From Flavobacterium jejuense (GTDB lineage Bacteria > Bacteroidota > Bacteroidia > Flavobacteriales > Flavobacteriaceae), in assembly GCF_006491595.2 (NCBI RefSeq), contig NZ_VEVQ02000005.1, forward strand, positions 62,001-126,000: 64,000 nt of DNA. Direction: 5' to 3'. Under the pieces are notes generated by a model, which saw only the letters and a program-made list of their open reading frames with translations, searched no databases and was not told where the DNA came from. Position numbers and translations under genes: made by a program. This document shows, piece after piece, positions 46,936 through 55,684 of the stretch. How positions within the stretch are numbered: the first letter of the stretch is position 1; every line of letters begins with the position of its first letter.

Positions 46936-47937
46936 ATGAAAAAAAATCAATTAATTACAGGTATTTTAGTGCTATCTAGTTTAATAGCTTGTAAAAAAAA
47001 TGTAGAACCAACAACTCCTGTTGAAGAGCCAGTTGTTGCAGTTGAAAACACTCCAAAAACGTATGCTGAACTTTCTATAAAAGAAGGTGGCCATTGGAAG
47101 GGAAGAGAATATTTAGAAGGTACTTTTAAAAATGTAAATAGTTTAAAAGTTCCTGCCGAACATACAGATCATTCTTGGTTTATTAGATATGAAGGTCCAG
47201 GTTGGGAGAGTAATAAAATTGGATACCGATTGTATTTAGATTGGAGAAATGCCATTGATATTTTTGGTAAAGTTACTGATACTATGGTTTTATCTAAAGT
47301 GGGTCAAGATGGATTTGATTCTTATCATAAACCACAAGCTTGGGGTTCTGATATTTTAAAAGTAGGAAAAGGTTTGGGTATAGGTTCTATTGGAAGATAT
47401 GTAAACAAAGAAGTTGTTCATTTTAAAGAAGTAGATTCTACTTTTGCTAAGGTTGAAAATTTAGAGCATCAATCGGTTGTGAAAGTGAATTATTTTGGTT
47501 GGAAAACCAATAATCAAAAAACAAACTTAACATCGACTTTATCTATTTCAGCTGATGAAAGATACACCAAACACACGATTCAAAATTCAGAAGGTTTAGA
47601 AGGGATTTGTACAGGAATTGTTAAATTGAACAATCTTCCTTTAATTCAAAAAGATAGTGATAACAAAAAATGGGCTTATATAGCTACTTATGGTGAACAA
47701 ACCCTTATTCCAGATGACTTAGGAATGGCTATTTTTTACGAAGTAGAAACAGTTGCAAGCACTTTTGAAGGTGAACACGATCATTTAATTCAGTTTAAAC
47801 CAACTAAAAATGAAATATCTTTCTACTTTTTAGGAGCTTGGGAACAAGAAGTTAACGGAATTAAAACACAAGAGGAATTCATTATATATTTGAATGATAA
47901 ATTAAATGAATTGAATGCTTCAAATAAATTAAAATAA
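46936..47937 (+). CDS. DUF4861 family lipoprotein
   Basis: A 333-residue lipoprotein with its lipobox at SLIACKKN (about residue 20). The body matches the DUF4861 pattern, including GGHWKGREYLEG, DHSWFIRYEGPGWES and KIGYRLYLDWRNAIDIFGK. DUF4861 proteins are frequent in Bacteroidota pectin loci beside GH105 and PL10 genes. A lyase or hydrolase role has been suspected for such proteins, but the reaction is not something I can support from the sequence. It starts 9 bases after the esterase and 3 bases before GH105. Confidence 0.85.
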   Translation: MKKNQLITGILVLSSLIACKKNVEPTTPVEEPVVAVENTPKTYAELSIKEGGHWKGREYLEGTFKNVNSLKVPAEHTDHSWFIRYEGPGWESNKIGYRLYLDWRNAIDIFGKVTDTMVLSKVGQDGFDSYHKPQAWGSDILKVGKGLGIGSIGRYVNKEVVHFKEVDSTFAKVENLEHQSVVKVNYFGWKTNNQKTNLTSTLSISADERYTKHTIQNSEGLEGICTGIVKLNNLPLIQKDSDNKKWAYIATYGEQTLIPDDLGMAIFYEVETVASTFEGEHDHLIQFKPTKNEISFYFLGAWEQEVNGIKTQEEFIIYLNDKLNELNASNKLK

Positions 47938-47939
47938 GA

Positions 47940-49166
47940 ATGAAAAAAATAAAAATAAGTGGTTTTATCTTTATAGTATCTATTATTTCTTTTTTTACAA
48001 GTTGTAAATCAGAAAACAAGAATACAGTAGCGGAAGAATCTCCAAAAGAAATGGCCATTTCTGATTCTTTAAAATGGTCGGAACGTTTGGCACTAACTTT
48101 AATGAAAGAACATCCTGAAGCCTATCAAATTGATGGTAAAGAAGAACCAAAATGGGATTATGTACACGGTTTGGTTTTAACATCTTTTGAAGAACTATAC
48201 AAGAAAACCAACAATAAAAAATATTACGATTATATCAAAGGATATGCTGATGCAACAATTGATAATACTGGTGCAATTCCTTCTTATAAATATGAAAACT
48301 TCAATATTGATATGATTGAAGCAGGTAATATCTTATTCAACCTTTATGACACAACCAAAGAGGAAAAATACTTAAAAGCCATACAAACTTTAAGAAAACA
48401 ATTATCAGAACATCCTCGAACTTCTGAAGGAGGATTTTGGCATAAGAAAAGATATCCTTCTCAAATGTGGTTGGATGGTTTATTCATGGGTGAACCTTTT
48501 TATGCACATTATACTTCAAAATTTGAAGATGGAGAAAACTTAGATGATGTTGCCAAACAATTTGAACTTATCCAAAAACATGCTTTAGACTCAAAAACAG
48601 GTTTATTATATCACGGTTGGGATGAAAGTAAAGCAATGGCTTGGGCCAATAAAGAAACGGGAACTTCTCCTAACTTTTGGTCACGTTCTTTAGGTTGGTA
48701 TGCTATGGCTTTGGTTGATGTTTTAGATTATTTCCCTGAAAATCATCCAAAACAGAAAGAATTGGTTTCTTATTTAAATCAATTGGCAGAAGCTTTAGTG
48801 AAGCAACAGCATTCTTCTGGATTATGGTATCAAGTTACTAATATGGATGATAAAGAAGGTAATTATTTAGAAGCTTCTGGTTCTGCTATGTTTGCTTACG
48901 CATTAGCAAAAGGAGTAAACAAAGGGTATTTACCCGAAGAGTATAAAGTAGCTGCTAATAAAGCTTTCGATGGTATTACAAGAGATTTAGTAAAAGTTTC
49001 AGATGATGGCGAAGTGATAATTACACAAGCTTGTGCTGTAGCTGGTTTAGGTGGTAATCCTTATAGAGATGGTTCTTTTGAATATTATGTAAACGAAAAG
49101 AAAAAAGATAATGATCCTAAAGCAACTGGTCCTTTTATTTTAGCTGCTTTAGAACTAAATAAATAA
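47940..49166 (+). CDS. GH105 unsaturated uronyl hydrolase, lipoprotein
   Basis: A 408-residue (alpha/alpha)6-barrel protein with lipobox FFTSCKSE. The GH105 (YteR-like) signatures are MWLDGLFMGEPFYAHY with the catalytic Asp and GTSPNFWSRSLGWYAMALVDVL. It removes the 4,5-unsaturated galacturonate left by pectate or rhamnogalacturonan lyases, producing the substrate for KdgF and KduI. The lipobox places it in the periplasm or on the outer membrane. Confidence 0.92.
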   Translation: MKKIKISGFIFIVSIISFFTSCKSENKNTVAEESPKEMAISDSLKWSERLALTLMKEHPEAYQIDGKEEPKWDYVHGLVLTSFEELYKKTNNKKYYDYIKGYADATIDNTGAIPSYKYENFNIDMIEAGNILFNLYDTTKEEKYLKAIQTLRKQLSEHPRTSEGGFWHKKRYPSQMWLDGLFMGEPFYAHYTSKFEDGENLDDVAKQFELIQKHALDSKTGLLYHGWDESKAMAWANKETGTSPNFWSRSLGWYAMALVDVLDYFPENHPKQKELVSYLNQLAEALVKQQHSSGLWYQVTNMDDKEGNYLEASGSAMFAYALAKGVNKGYLPEEYKVAANKAFDGITRDLVKVSDDGEVIITQACAVAGLGGNPYRDGSFEYYVNEKKKDNDPKATGPFILAALELNK

Positions 49167-49168
49167 AA

Positions 49169-50218
49169 ATGAGTTTTTCACCAATACAAACTGCGCTATG
49201 CTCTTTTGGAATGAGTGGCTATTTATTTCATGCTCCTTTTCTTGAAGTAAATTCGAAATACAATTTATATGGTGCTTTAGAACGAACTAAAAATGAAGCG
49301 GTAGAAAAATATCCTCAAATAAAGACTTTCAGAACACTTGAAAGTTTATTAGCTGATGATACTATTGAGTTAGTTATCGTTAACACGCCTAATATAACAC
49401 ATTATGATTTGACCAAACAAATCCTTAATGCTGGCAAAAATGTAGTGGTTGAAAAACCTTTTACCGTAACGGTTTCAGAAGCTGAAGAATTAATCCAATT
49501 AGCGAAAGCAAAAAATGTAGTACTTTCTGTATATCACAATCGTCGTTATGACAGTGATTTTCGTACAGTTGAAAAAATACTTAATGAAGGTGTATTAGGT
49601 GATATAGTGGACGTAACCATTCACTATGATCGTTATGTTCCTGATTTGAGTTACAAAGTACACAAAGAAACACCAACAGTTGGAGTAGGGAGTTTGTATG
49701 ATTTAGGATCACATTTAATAGATCAAGCCTTACAATTTTTTGGTAGGCCCAATGCTGTTTTTGCAGATTTAGATTATAAACGACCTAATTCTAAAGTTGT
49801 CGACTATTTTGATTTAAAATTATATTATGAACCCCATAAAGTAACACTTAAATCAAGTTATTTTGTTCGCGAGCCTTTACCTGCTTATGTAATTCATGGT
49901 ACCAAAGGTTCTTTCATCAAAACAAAAGCTGATGTTCAAGAAACCGATTTACAAGCAGGTAAAAAACCTGAATCTGAAAATTGGGGAATCGAACCAAATA
50001 ATGAAATGGGGCTTTTGCACACTGAAAAAGAAGGTAAAATAATCAAGGAACATATTCCATCGTTAAAAGGAGATTATATGAATTACTATGATGCTTTGTA
50101 TGAAGCTATCAGAAATAATGCAACAGTTCCCGTTTCAGGTAAAGAAGGTATGCAAGTTATTCAAATCATTGAAGCAGCCTTGTTAAGTGATAAAGAAAGA
50201 AAAGTAATCGACTTATGA
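49169..50218 (+). CDS. Gfo/Idh/MocA-family oxidoreductase
   Basis: A 349-residue NAD(P)-dependent dehydrogenase without a signal peptide, so cytoplasmic. The Rossmann start (ALCSFGMSGYLFHAPFL), VEKPFTV (catalytic Lys region at about 92-98) and SLYDLGSHLIDQAL are family features. It overlaps the GH43 gene by 4 bases. The sugar substrate is unknown. As the only cytoplasmic enzyme among exported ones, it may oxidise a side-chain sugar released by GH43 (inference). Confidence 0.87.
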   Translation: MSFSPIQTALCSFGMSGYLFHAPFLEVNSKYNLYGALERTKNEAVEKYPQIKTFRTLESLLADDTIELVIVNTPNITHYDLTKQILNAGKNVVVEKPFTVTVSEAEELIQLAKAKNVVLSVYHNRRYDSDFRTVEKILNEGVLGDIVDVTIHYDRYVPDLSYKVHKETPTVGVGSLYDLGSHLIDQALQFFGRPNAVFADLDYKRPNSKVVDYFDLKLYYEPHKVTLKSSYFVREPLPAYVIHGTKGSFIKTKADVQETDLQAGKKPESENWGIEPNNEMGLLHTEKEGKIIKEHIPSLKGDYMNYYDALYEAIRNNATVPVSGKEGMQVIQIIEAALLSDKERKVIDL

Positions 50219-51822
50219 AATTCCGTTTTCTAATACTATTATTTTCCTTTGGAATTGCTTTTGGGCAACAAAATGATGATATCTCTAAGGCTTGGGTAGC
50301 AGATAATGGTGATGGAACTTATAAAAATCCTATAATTCATGCTGATTATTCCGATCCCGATGTAATTAGAGTTGGTGACGACTATTATATGACAGCTTCC
50401 TCATTTAATTGCATTCCTGGATTACCAATCTTACATTCAAAGGATTTAATCAATTGGGAACTAATAAATTATGCTTTAAAAAAACAACCTCCTTTTGATG
50501 TTTTTGATAAAGTTCAACACGGAAATGGAGTTTGGGCTCCTAGTATACGCTATCATAATAACGAATTTTACATTTTTTATCCAGATCCGGATTATGGTAT
50601 TTATATGGTTAAAACCAAAAATCCTCAGGAAAACTGGTCAATTCCAATGCTAATAAAAGAAGGGAAAGGTTTAATTGATCCAACACCTTTATGGAATGAT
50701 GATGGAAAAGTATATATGGCATATGCATTTGCAGGAAGTCGAGCAGGAATAAAAAGTCTTTTAGCAATTTGCACTTTAAATTCAGAAGCAACGAAAGCAA
50801 ATGATGATGATGTACTAATTATTGACGGTCATGAAGACGAATCCACTATTGAAGGGCCAAAGTTTTACAAACACAATGGCTATTATTACATTTTTGCTCC
50901 AGCTGGTGGAGTCGCAACAGGTTGGCAAACGGTTTTAAGATCTAAAAATATCTATGGTCCTTACGAGAAAAGGAAAGTTATAAATCAAGGAAAAACTTCC
51001 ATAAATGGACCACATCAAGGAGCTTGGGTGCAAACACAAACTGGTCAAGATTGGTTTTTTCATTTTCAAGATAAAGGAGCTTATGGTAGAATTGTCCATT
51101 TGCAACCTATGAAATGGAAAAATAATTGGCCAATTATTGGTGAAGATGTAGCTAATGAGGGTATTGGTCAACCAGTAACTATTTACAAAAAACCTAATGT
51201 TGGTAAACAATTTTCTATAGTTACACCACCAGATTCAGATGAATTTAATGACCCAAAATTAGGGTTGCAATGGCAATGGCATGCAAATCCACAAGTATAT
51301 TGGGGTTTTCCAACAAGTTTAGGACATTTTACAATGTATTGTAGACCAAAAACAGAAAATGCAAAGAATATCTACAATGTTAGAAATCTACTATTACAAA
51401 AATTTCCAGCTGAAACGTTTACTGCTACTACAAAAATGACTTTCAATGCTCGTTTTGATGGAGAACAAGTCGGTTTTTTAATTATGGGATTGGATTATAG
51501 TTATCTAAAAATTGAACAACAAAACGGACAACTTTATCTTTCTCAGATTACATGTAAAAATGCAGATAAGAATACAGATGAACAAGAAACAGATAAAATC
51601 AATTTAAAATCTAACATCTTTTACCTTCAGGCAGAAGTTAAAGCTGGTGGAATTGTTTCGTTTTCATACAGTACTAATGGAAAGAAATTTGAAAAAATAG
51701 GAAATGATTTTACCGCAAGGGAAGGGAAGTGGATTGGAGCAAAAATTGGCTATTTAGCCTTAAGAAATGGAATAATTAATGACGCAGGAAGCGTTGATAT
51801 TGATTGGTTTAGAATCAAATAA
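50215..51822 (+). CDS. GH43 glycoside hydrolase (arabinosidase/xylosidase type)
   Basis: A 535-residue exported protein. The five-bladed propeller carries the catalytic base in HADYSDPDVIRVGDDYY, the pKa-modulating Asp in IDPTPLWNDDGKVYMAY and the acid Glu in STIEGPKFYKHNGYYY. A C-terminal beta-sandwich of about 200 residues (from about 340) follows, as in the longer GH43 subfamilies. It probably trims arabinose, xylose or galactose from pectin side chains. It is translationally coupled (ATGA) to the oxidoreductase before it. Confidence 0.9.
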   Translation: MKFRFLILLFSFGIAFGQQNDDISKAWVADNGDGTYKNPIIHADYSDPDVIRVGDDYYMTASSFNCIPGLPILHSKDLINWELINYALKKQPPFDVFDKVQHGNGVWAPSIRYHNNEFYIFYPDPDYGIYMVKTKNPQENWSIPMLIKEGKGLIDPTPLWNDDGKVYMAYAFAGSRAGIKSLLAICTLNSEATKANDDDVLIIDGHEDESTIEGPKFYKHNGYYYIFAPAGGVATGWQTVLRSKNIYGPYEKRKVINQGKTSINGPHQGAWVQTQTGQDWFFHFQDKGAYGRIVHLQPMKWKNNWPIIGEDVANEGIGQPVTIYKKPNVGKQFSIVTPPDSDEFNDPKLGLQWQWHANPQVYWGFPTSLGHFTMYCRPKTENAKNIYNVRNLLLQKFPAETFTATTKMTFNARFDGEQVGFLIMGLDYSYLKIEQQNGQLYLSQITCKNADKNTDEQETDKINLKSNIFYLQAEVKAGGIVSFSYSTNGKKFEKIGNDFTAREGKWIGAKIGYLALRNGIINDAGSVDIDWFRIK

Positions 51823-51830
51823 ATACAATT

Positions 51831-53825
51831 ATGAATTATATAAAAACAACAATAGTATTTTTTACCCTATTATTTATGACGCAATTGAATGCACAAGTTC
51901 ATAATAAATCATGGAGAGATATTATTTATAAAAGTGAGGATTCTTGGTTTGCATCAAATGAAGCTAAAGAAATTGCAGAAAATGTTTTGTTATACCAAAG
52001 AGATATTGGTGGTTGGCCCAAAAATATTCAGATGCAAAACAAATTAGCAGCAATTGATAAAACAGCATTACAACTATTAAAAGCTAACAATAAAGACATC
52101 ACTACAGATAATGGAGCGACTATTCAAGAAATGTATTTTTTATCAAAAATGTACAAACAAACTCCAGATGAACGTTATAGAAAAGCTTTTCTTAAAGGAA
52201 TAGATTATGTTCTAGAAGCACAATATGAAAATGGAGGTTGGCCCCAATTTTACCCTCTAAAAAAAGGATATTACACACACATCACTTATAATGATGATTC
52301 TATGGTAAATATTCTAAATCTTTTAAAAGAAATTAAAGATAAAACAGATGCTTATTCCATAAAACCTAGTGATGCCATTGTTTCAAAAGCTAGAATAGCA
52401 TTCTACAAAGGCATTGATTGTATTTTAAAAACCCAATACAAACAAAATAATGTTTTAACCAGTTGGTGTGCGCAACATGATGAAAAAACCTTATTACCTG
52501 CAAAAGCAAGAGCTTACGAATTACCTTCTTTGAGTGGTTATGAATCAGCTAATATAGTGTTGCTGTTAATGGATATTGAAAATCCTTCAAAAGAAGTGAT
52601 AACGGCAATAAATGCTGCTGTTACTTGGTTTGAAAAAGTTAAAATCACTGGTTTAAGAGAAGAAAAAATCTATAACGAAAAAGGAAAAGTTAGTGATAAG
52701 ATGTTATTTGCAGATGAAAATGCTAAACCACTTTGGGCTCGTTTCATGGAATTAGAAGACAACAAACCTTTCTTTTGTGATCGAGACGGAATCAAGAAAT
52801 ATTCAATTGATGAAATAGGAGAAGAGCGAAGAAATGGCTATGCTTGGTATGTTACAAGTCCAGAAAAAGTTTTGAAACAATATCCAAAATGGAAAGAAAA
52901 AAATGGAATTGCAGCTTTAAAACAAAAAGAAGAAGATAAATATTATGTAGTTGTGGCCCAAGATGGAAGTGGAGATTATCAATCCATTCAAGAAGCTATT
53001 AATAATTCAAAAGCTTTTCCTTATGATAGAATTACAATTGCTATTAAAAATGGAATTTATAAAGAAAAAATAAAAGTTCATGAATGGAATAGAAACATTT
53101 CATTAGTTGGTGAAAGTAAAGAAAACACCATAATTACTTATGATGATTACTTCAACAAAGTAAATTTAGGTAGAAATAGTACCTTTTACACCTATACTTT
53201 ATTAGTGGAAGCCAATGATATCATTCTAAAAAACTTAACCATTGAAAATTCTTCTGGTGATATTGGTCAAGCTGTTGCATTATCTATATTTTCAGATAGA
53301 GTAGTGGTTGATAATTGTAAAATTTTAGGCAATCAAGATACATTGTATGCTTCAGGAATTGGCAAACAATACTATAAAAATTGTTATATAGAAGGTACAA
53401 CGGATTTTATTTTTGGAAGTGCTACAGCCTATTTTGAAAATTGTGAAATTCATTCCAAAAAAGATTCATACATAACAGCAGCTTCAACACCAAAAGACGC
53501 TAACTTTGGTTATGTTTTTAAAGATTGTAACTTAACCTCAAATAGTGAAACGAATAAAGTCTATTTAGGAAGACCCTGGAGAATTTATGCCAAAACAGTT
53601 TTCATAAATTGTTCTTTAGGAAATCATATTTTACCTGAAGGTTGGCATAATTGGTCTAAACCTAACGCAGAAAAAACTAGTTTTTATGCAGAATATGAAA
53701 ATAGAGGAGAAGGTTCAAATGCTAAATCTAGAGTTTCTTGGTCAAATCAACTTAACAAAAAAGAAGTTAAAAAATATACACTAACAAACATTTTAGGTAA
53801 TTCAAATTGGTATGAAAATTTATAA
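51831..53825 (+). CDS. PL10 pectate lyase - CE8 pectinesterase fusion
   Basis: A 664-residue secreted bifunctional enzyme. After a signal peptide (to about 22), residues about 25-360 are a PL10 (alpha/alpha) lyase (RDIGGWPKNIQMQ, QYENGGWPQFYPL, FCDRDGIKKYSIDEIG). Residues about 370-655 are a CE8 beta-helix with GNQDTLYASG, DFIFGSATAYF (catalytic Asp pair) and VYLGRPWRIYAKTVF (Arg, Trp). Joining demethylation and lyase steps in one chain is known in Bacteroidota. No T9SS tail is present, so it is probably periplasmic. Its 3' end overlaps the next gene by 14 bases. Confidence 0.94.
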   Translation: MNYIKTTIVFFTLLFMTQLNAQVHNKSWRDIIYKSEDSWFASNEAKEIAENVLLYQRDIGGWPKNIQMQNKLAAIDKTALQLLKANNKDITTDNGATIQEMYFLSKMYKQTPDERYRKAFLKGIDYVLEAQYENGGWPQFYPLKKGYYTHITYNDDSMVNILNLLKEIKDKTDAYSIKPSDAIVSKARIAFYKGIDCILKTQYKQNNVLTSWCAQHDEKTLLPAKARAYELPSLSGYESANIVLLLMDIENPSKEVITAINAAVTWFEKVKITGLREEKIYNEKGKVSDKMLFADENAKPLWARFMELEDNKPFFCDRDGIKKYSIDEIGEERRNGYAWYVTSPEKVLKQYPKWKEKNGIAALKQKEEDKYYVVVAQDGSGDYQSIQEAINNSKAFPYDRITIAIKNGIYKEKIKVHEWNRNISLVGESKENTIITYDDYFNKVNLGRNSTFYTYTLLVEANDIILKNLTIENSSGDIGQAVALSIFSDRVVVDNCKILGNQDTLYASGIGKQYYKNCYIEGTTDFIFGSATAYFENCEIHSKKDSYITAASTPKDANFGYVFKDCNLTSNSETNKVYLGRPWRIYAKTVFINCSLGNHILPEGWHNWSKPNAEKTSFYAEYENRGEGSNAKSRVSWSNQLNKKEVKKYTLTNILGNSNWYENL

Positions 53826-54582
53826 ATTATTCATTTTAAGTGCATTTATTCTTTTTGGATGTAAAAGTTCAGATGTAACTAAATCTGACAATCCAAAAGT
53901 CACAATTTATTTGATTGGTGATTCAACCATGGCTAACAAAAAAAATCCAGAAGAAAATCCTGAGTTTGGTTGGGGACAAGTTTTACCAGATTTTATGACA
54001 AATAATATCAGTATTAGTAATCATGCTGTTAACGGGAGAAGTTCAAAAAGTTTCCGTGAACTTAAGCATTGGAAAACAGTATTAGATTCTTTAAAATCAG
54101 GTGATTATGTGTTTATTCAATTTGGTCATAATGATGGGAAAGATACTGATCCAAAACGATATACAAACCCACAAACCTCATATCGTTATAATTTAATGCA
54201 ATATGTTGAGGAAACAAGATCAAAAGGAGCTATTCCAGTTTTGTTTTCTTCTATAGCAAGAAGAAAATTTAACCAAGAAGGTGTTTTATTAGACTCACAT
54301 GGAAATTATACTTTAATTGCAAGATTAGTGGCTCAAGAAATGAATGTCCCTTTTATTGATATGCAATATTTAACAGAGCAAATGGAAATAGCATATGGAG
54401 TTGAAGAATCTAAAAAATTACATCTTCATTTTGAAAAAGGTGAAAATAACTATTTTCCTGAAGGAAAAATCGATGACACTCACTTATCAAAACTAGGAGC
54501 AAATGAAGTTGCTAACTTAGCCACAAAAGAATTAGCTAAAAAAGTACCTGCTTTAGCCAAATTTATCAAAAATAGCAAATGA
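53812..54582 (+). CDS. GDSL/SGNH rhamnogalacturonan acetylesterase (CE12-like), lipoprotein
   Basis: A 256-residue SGNH hydrolase. Block I is YLIGDSTMANK (nucleophile Ser), block II has NHAVNGRSSKSF (Gly), block III is IQFGHNDGKD (Asn) and block V is DDTHLS (Asp and His). The lipobox FILFGCKSS marks it as a lipoprotein. The family removes acetyl groups from rhamnogalacturonan-I. It overlaps both neighbours (14 and 4 bases). Confidence 0.9.
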   Translation: MKIYKLFILSAFILFGCKSSDVTKSDNPKVTIYLIGDSTMANKKNPEENPEFGWGQVLPDFMTNNISISNHAVNGRSSKSFRELKHWKTVLDSLKSGDYVFIQFGHNDGKDTDPKRYTNPQTSYRYNLMQYVEETRSKGAIPVLFSSIARRKFNQEGVLLDSHGNYTLIARLVAQEMNVPFIDMQYLTEQMEIAYGVEESKKLHLHFEKGENNYFPEGKIDDTHLSKLGANEVANLATKELAKKVPALAKFIKNSK

Positions 54583-55493
54583 AATTCTTTAAAAACATAG
54601 TAGTTATAATCTTATTTCAAATGACATTCAATTTGATTGCACAGTCTTATGAAGTCAATCTTTGGGAAAAGGAAATCCCAAATGCCATAACTAATTCAAC
54701 TTATGAAGAAATTCGATTTTTTGAAGATTCTATTTTGGTCAAGGTTAGCCAGGTTAAAATACCAACACTTACCATTTTTAAGCCCAAAAATCCAAACGGA
54801 ACAGCTGTTGTAATTTGCCCTGGTGGTGGTTATCTTCATTTAGCCATAAATAAAGAAGGTTATAAAGTGGCAGAATGGTTGAATTCATTAGGAATAACAG
54901 CTGTAGTTTTAAAATACAGATTGCCTTCATATAAAATAATGAAAAATAAAAGTATTGGACCTTTACAAGACGCTCAAGAAGCTATGAGATATGTAAGAAA
55001 AAATGCTAAAAAATGGAATCTAGACGAACATAAAATTGGCATCATGGGATTTTCTGCTGGAGGACATTTGGCATCAACTTTAGCTACAAAATACGATAAA
55101 GCTGTTTATAATATAACTGATTCAACAAGTGCTAAACCAGACTTTTCTATTTTAGTTTACCCAGTAATTTCAATGGAAGAAACAATAACTCATAAAGGCT
55201 CAAAAACGAATTTATTAGGATTAAATCCTTCAAAGAAATTAGAAAATTTATTTTCCAATGAAACTCAAGTTAATTTACAAACACCAAAAACTTTTATAAT
55301 TCACGCAACAGATGATAAATCAGTTCCTGTAGAAAATAGCATAAATTATTACTTAGCTTTAAAAAGCAATAAAGTTTCAACCGAAATACACGTATATAAA
55401 AAAGGAGGACATGGTTTTGGTTTAGGAAAAGAGAATACGTCACTATTTTGGACTACAGATTGTGAAAATTGGCTAAAAGACAATCAGTTATAA
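54579..55493 (+). CDS. Secreted alpha/beta-hydrolase esterase (BD-FAE/carbohydrate-esterase-like)
   Basis: A 304-residue exported serine hydrolase. The oxyanion motif is VICPGGGYLHLA, the nucleophile elbow GFSAGGHLAS, the Asp in HATDDKSVPVEN and the His in KKGGHGFGLG. It resembles acetyl-xylan or feruloyl esterases of the BD-FAE group. It is a second esterase of the same fold as the first gene of this operon, but with a different oxyanion motif, so the two probably act on different ester positions. It is the last gene of the operon, with no clear terminator before the next operator. Confidence 0.86.
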   Translation: MKFFKNIVVIILFQMTFNLIAQSYEVNLWEKEIPNAITNSTYEEIRFFEDSILVKVSQVKIPTLTIFKPKNPNGTAVVICPGGGYLHLAINKEGYKVAEWLNSLGITAVVLKYRLPSYKIMKNKSIGPLQDAQEAMRYVRKNAKKWNLDEHKIGIMGFSAGGHLASTLATKYDKAVYNITDSTSAKPDFSILVYPVISMEETITHKGSKTNLLGLNPSKKLENLFSNETQVNLQTPKTFIIHATDDKSVPVENSINYYLALKSNKVSTEIHVYKKGGHGFGLGKENTSLFWTTDCENWLKDNQL

Positions 55494-55510
55494 TAAAAAT
55501 TATTTATTAA

Positions 55511-55532
55511 TATTTTTTCGTAATCGATTAAA
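55511..55532 (+). promoter_or_regulatory. -7-like box plus LacI-type operator for PL9
   Basis: TATTTTTT (55511-55518) directly abuts CGTAATCGATTAAA (55519-55532). The left half-site is perfect and the right half has two mismatches. The PL9 start is about 150 bases downstream, which implies a long 5' untranslated region. Confidence 0.7.
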
Positions 55533-55684
55533 TAATTGTTTTTTAACAAAAAATATTTATAACAACACTTAAAATGAAATTTGATTTTTTTAATAAATCA
55601 TTTCCAAGAAGCGGAATTCCCTGATAGAACTACTTGAAAACAGTAATTATACATTTTTTTAAACAAACAAACAGAAAAAACATC

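Noticed and set aside
55634..55684. TTG start 51 bases upstream of the PL9 ATG
   Set aside because: It adds a hydrophilic stretch in front of a good signal peptide.
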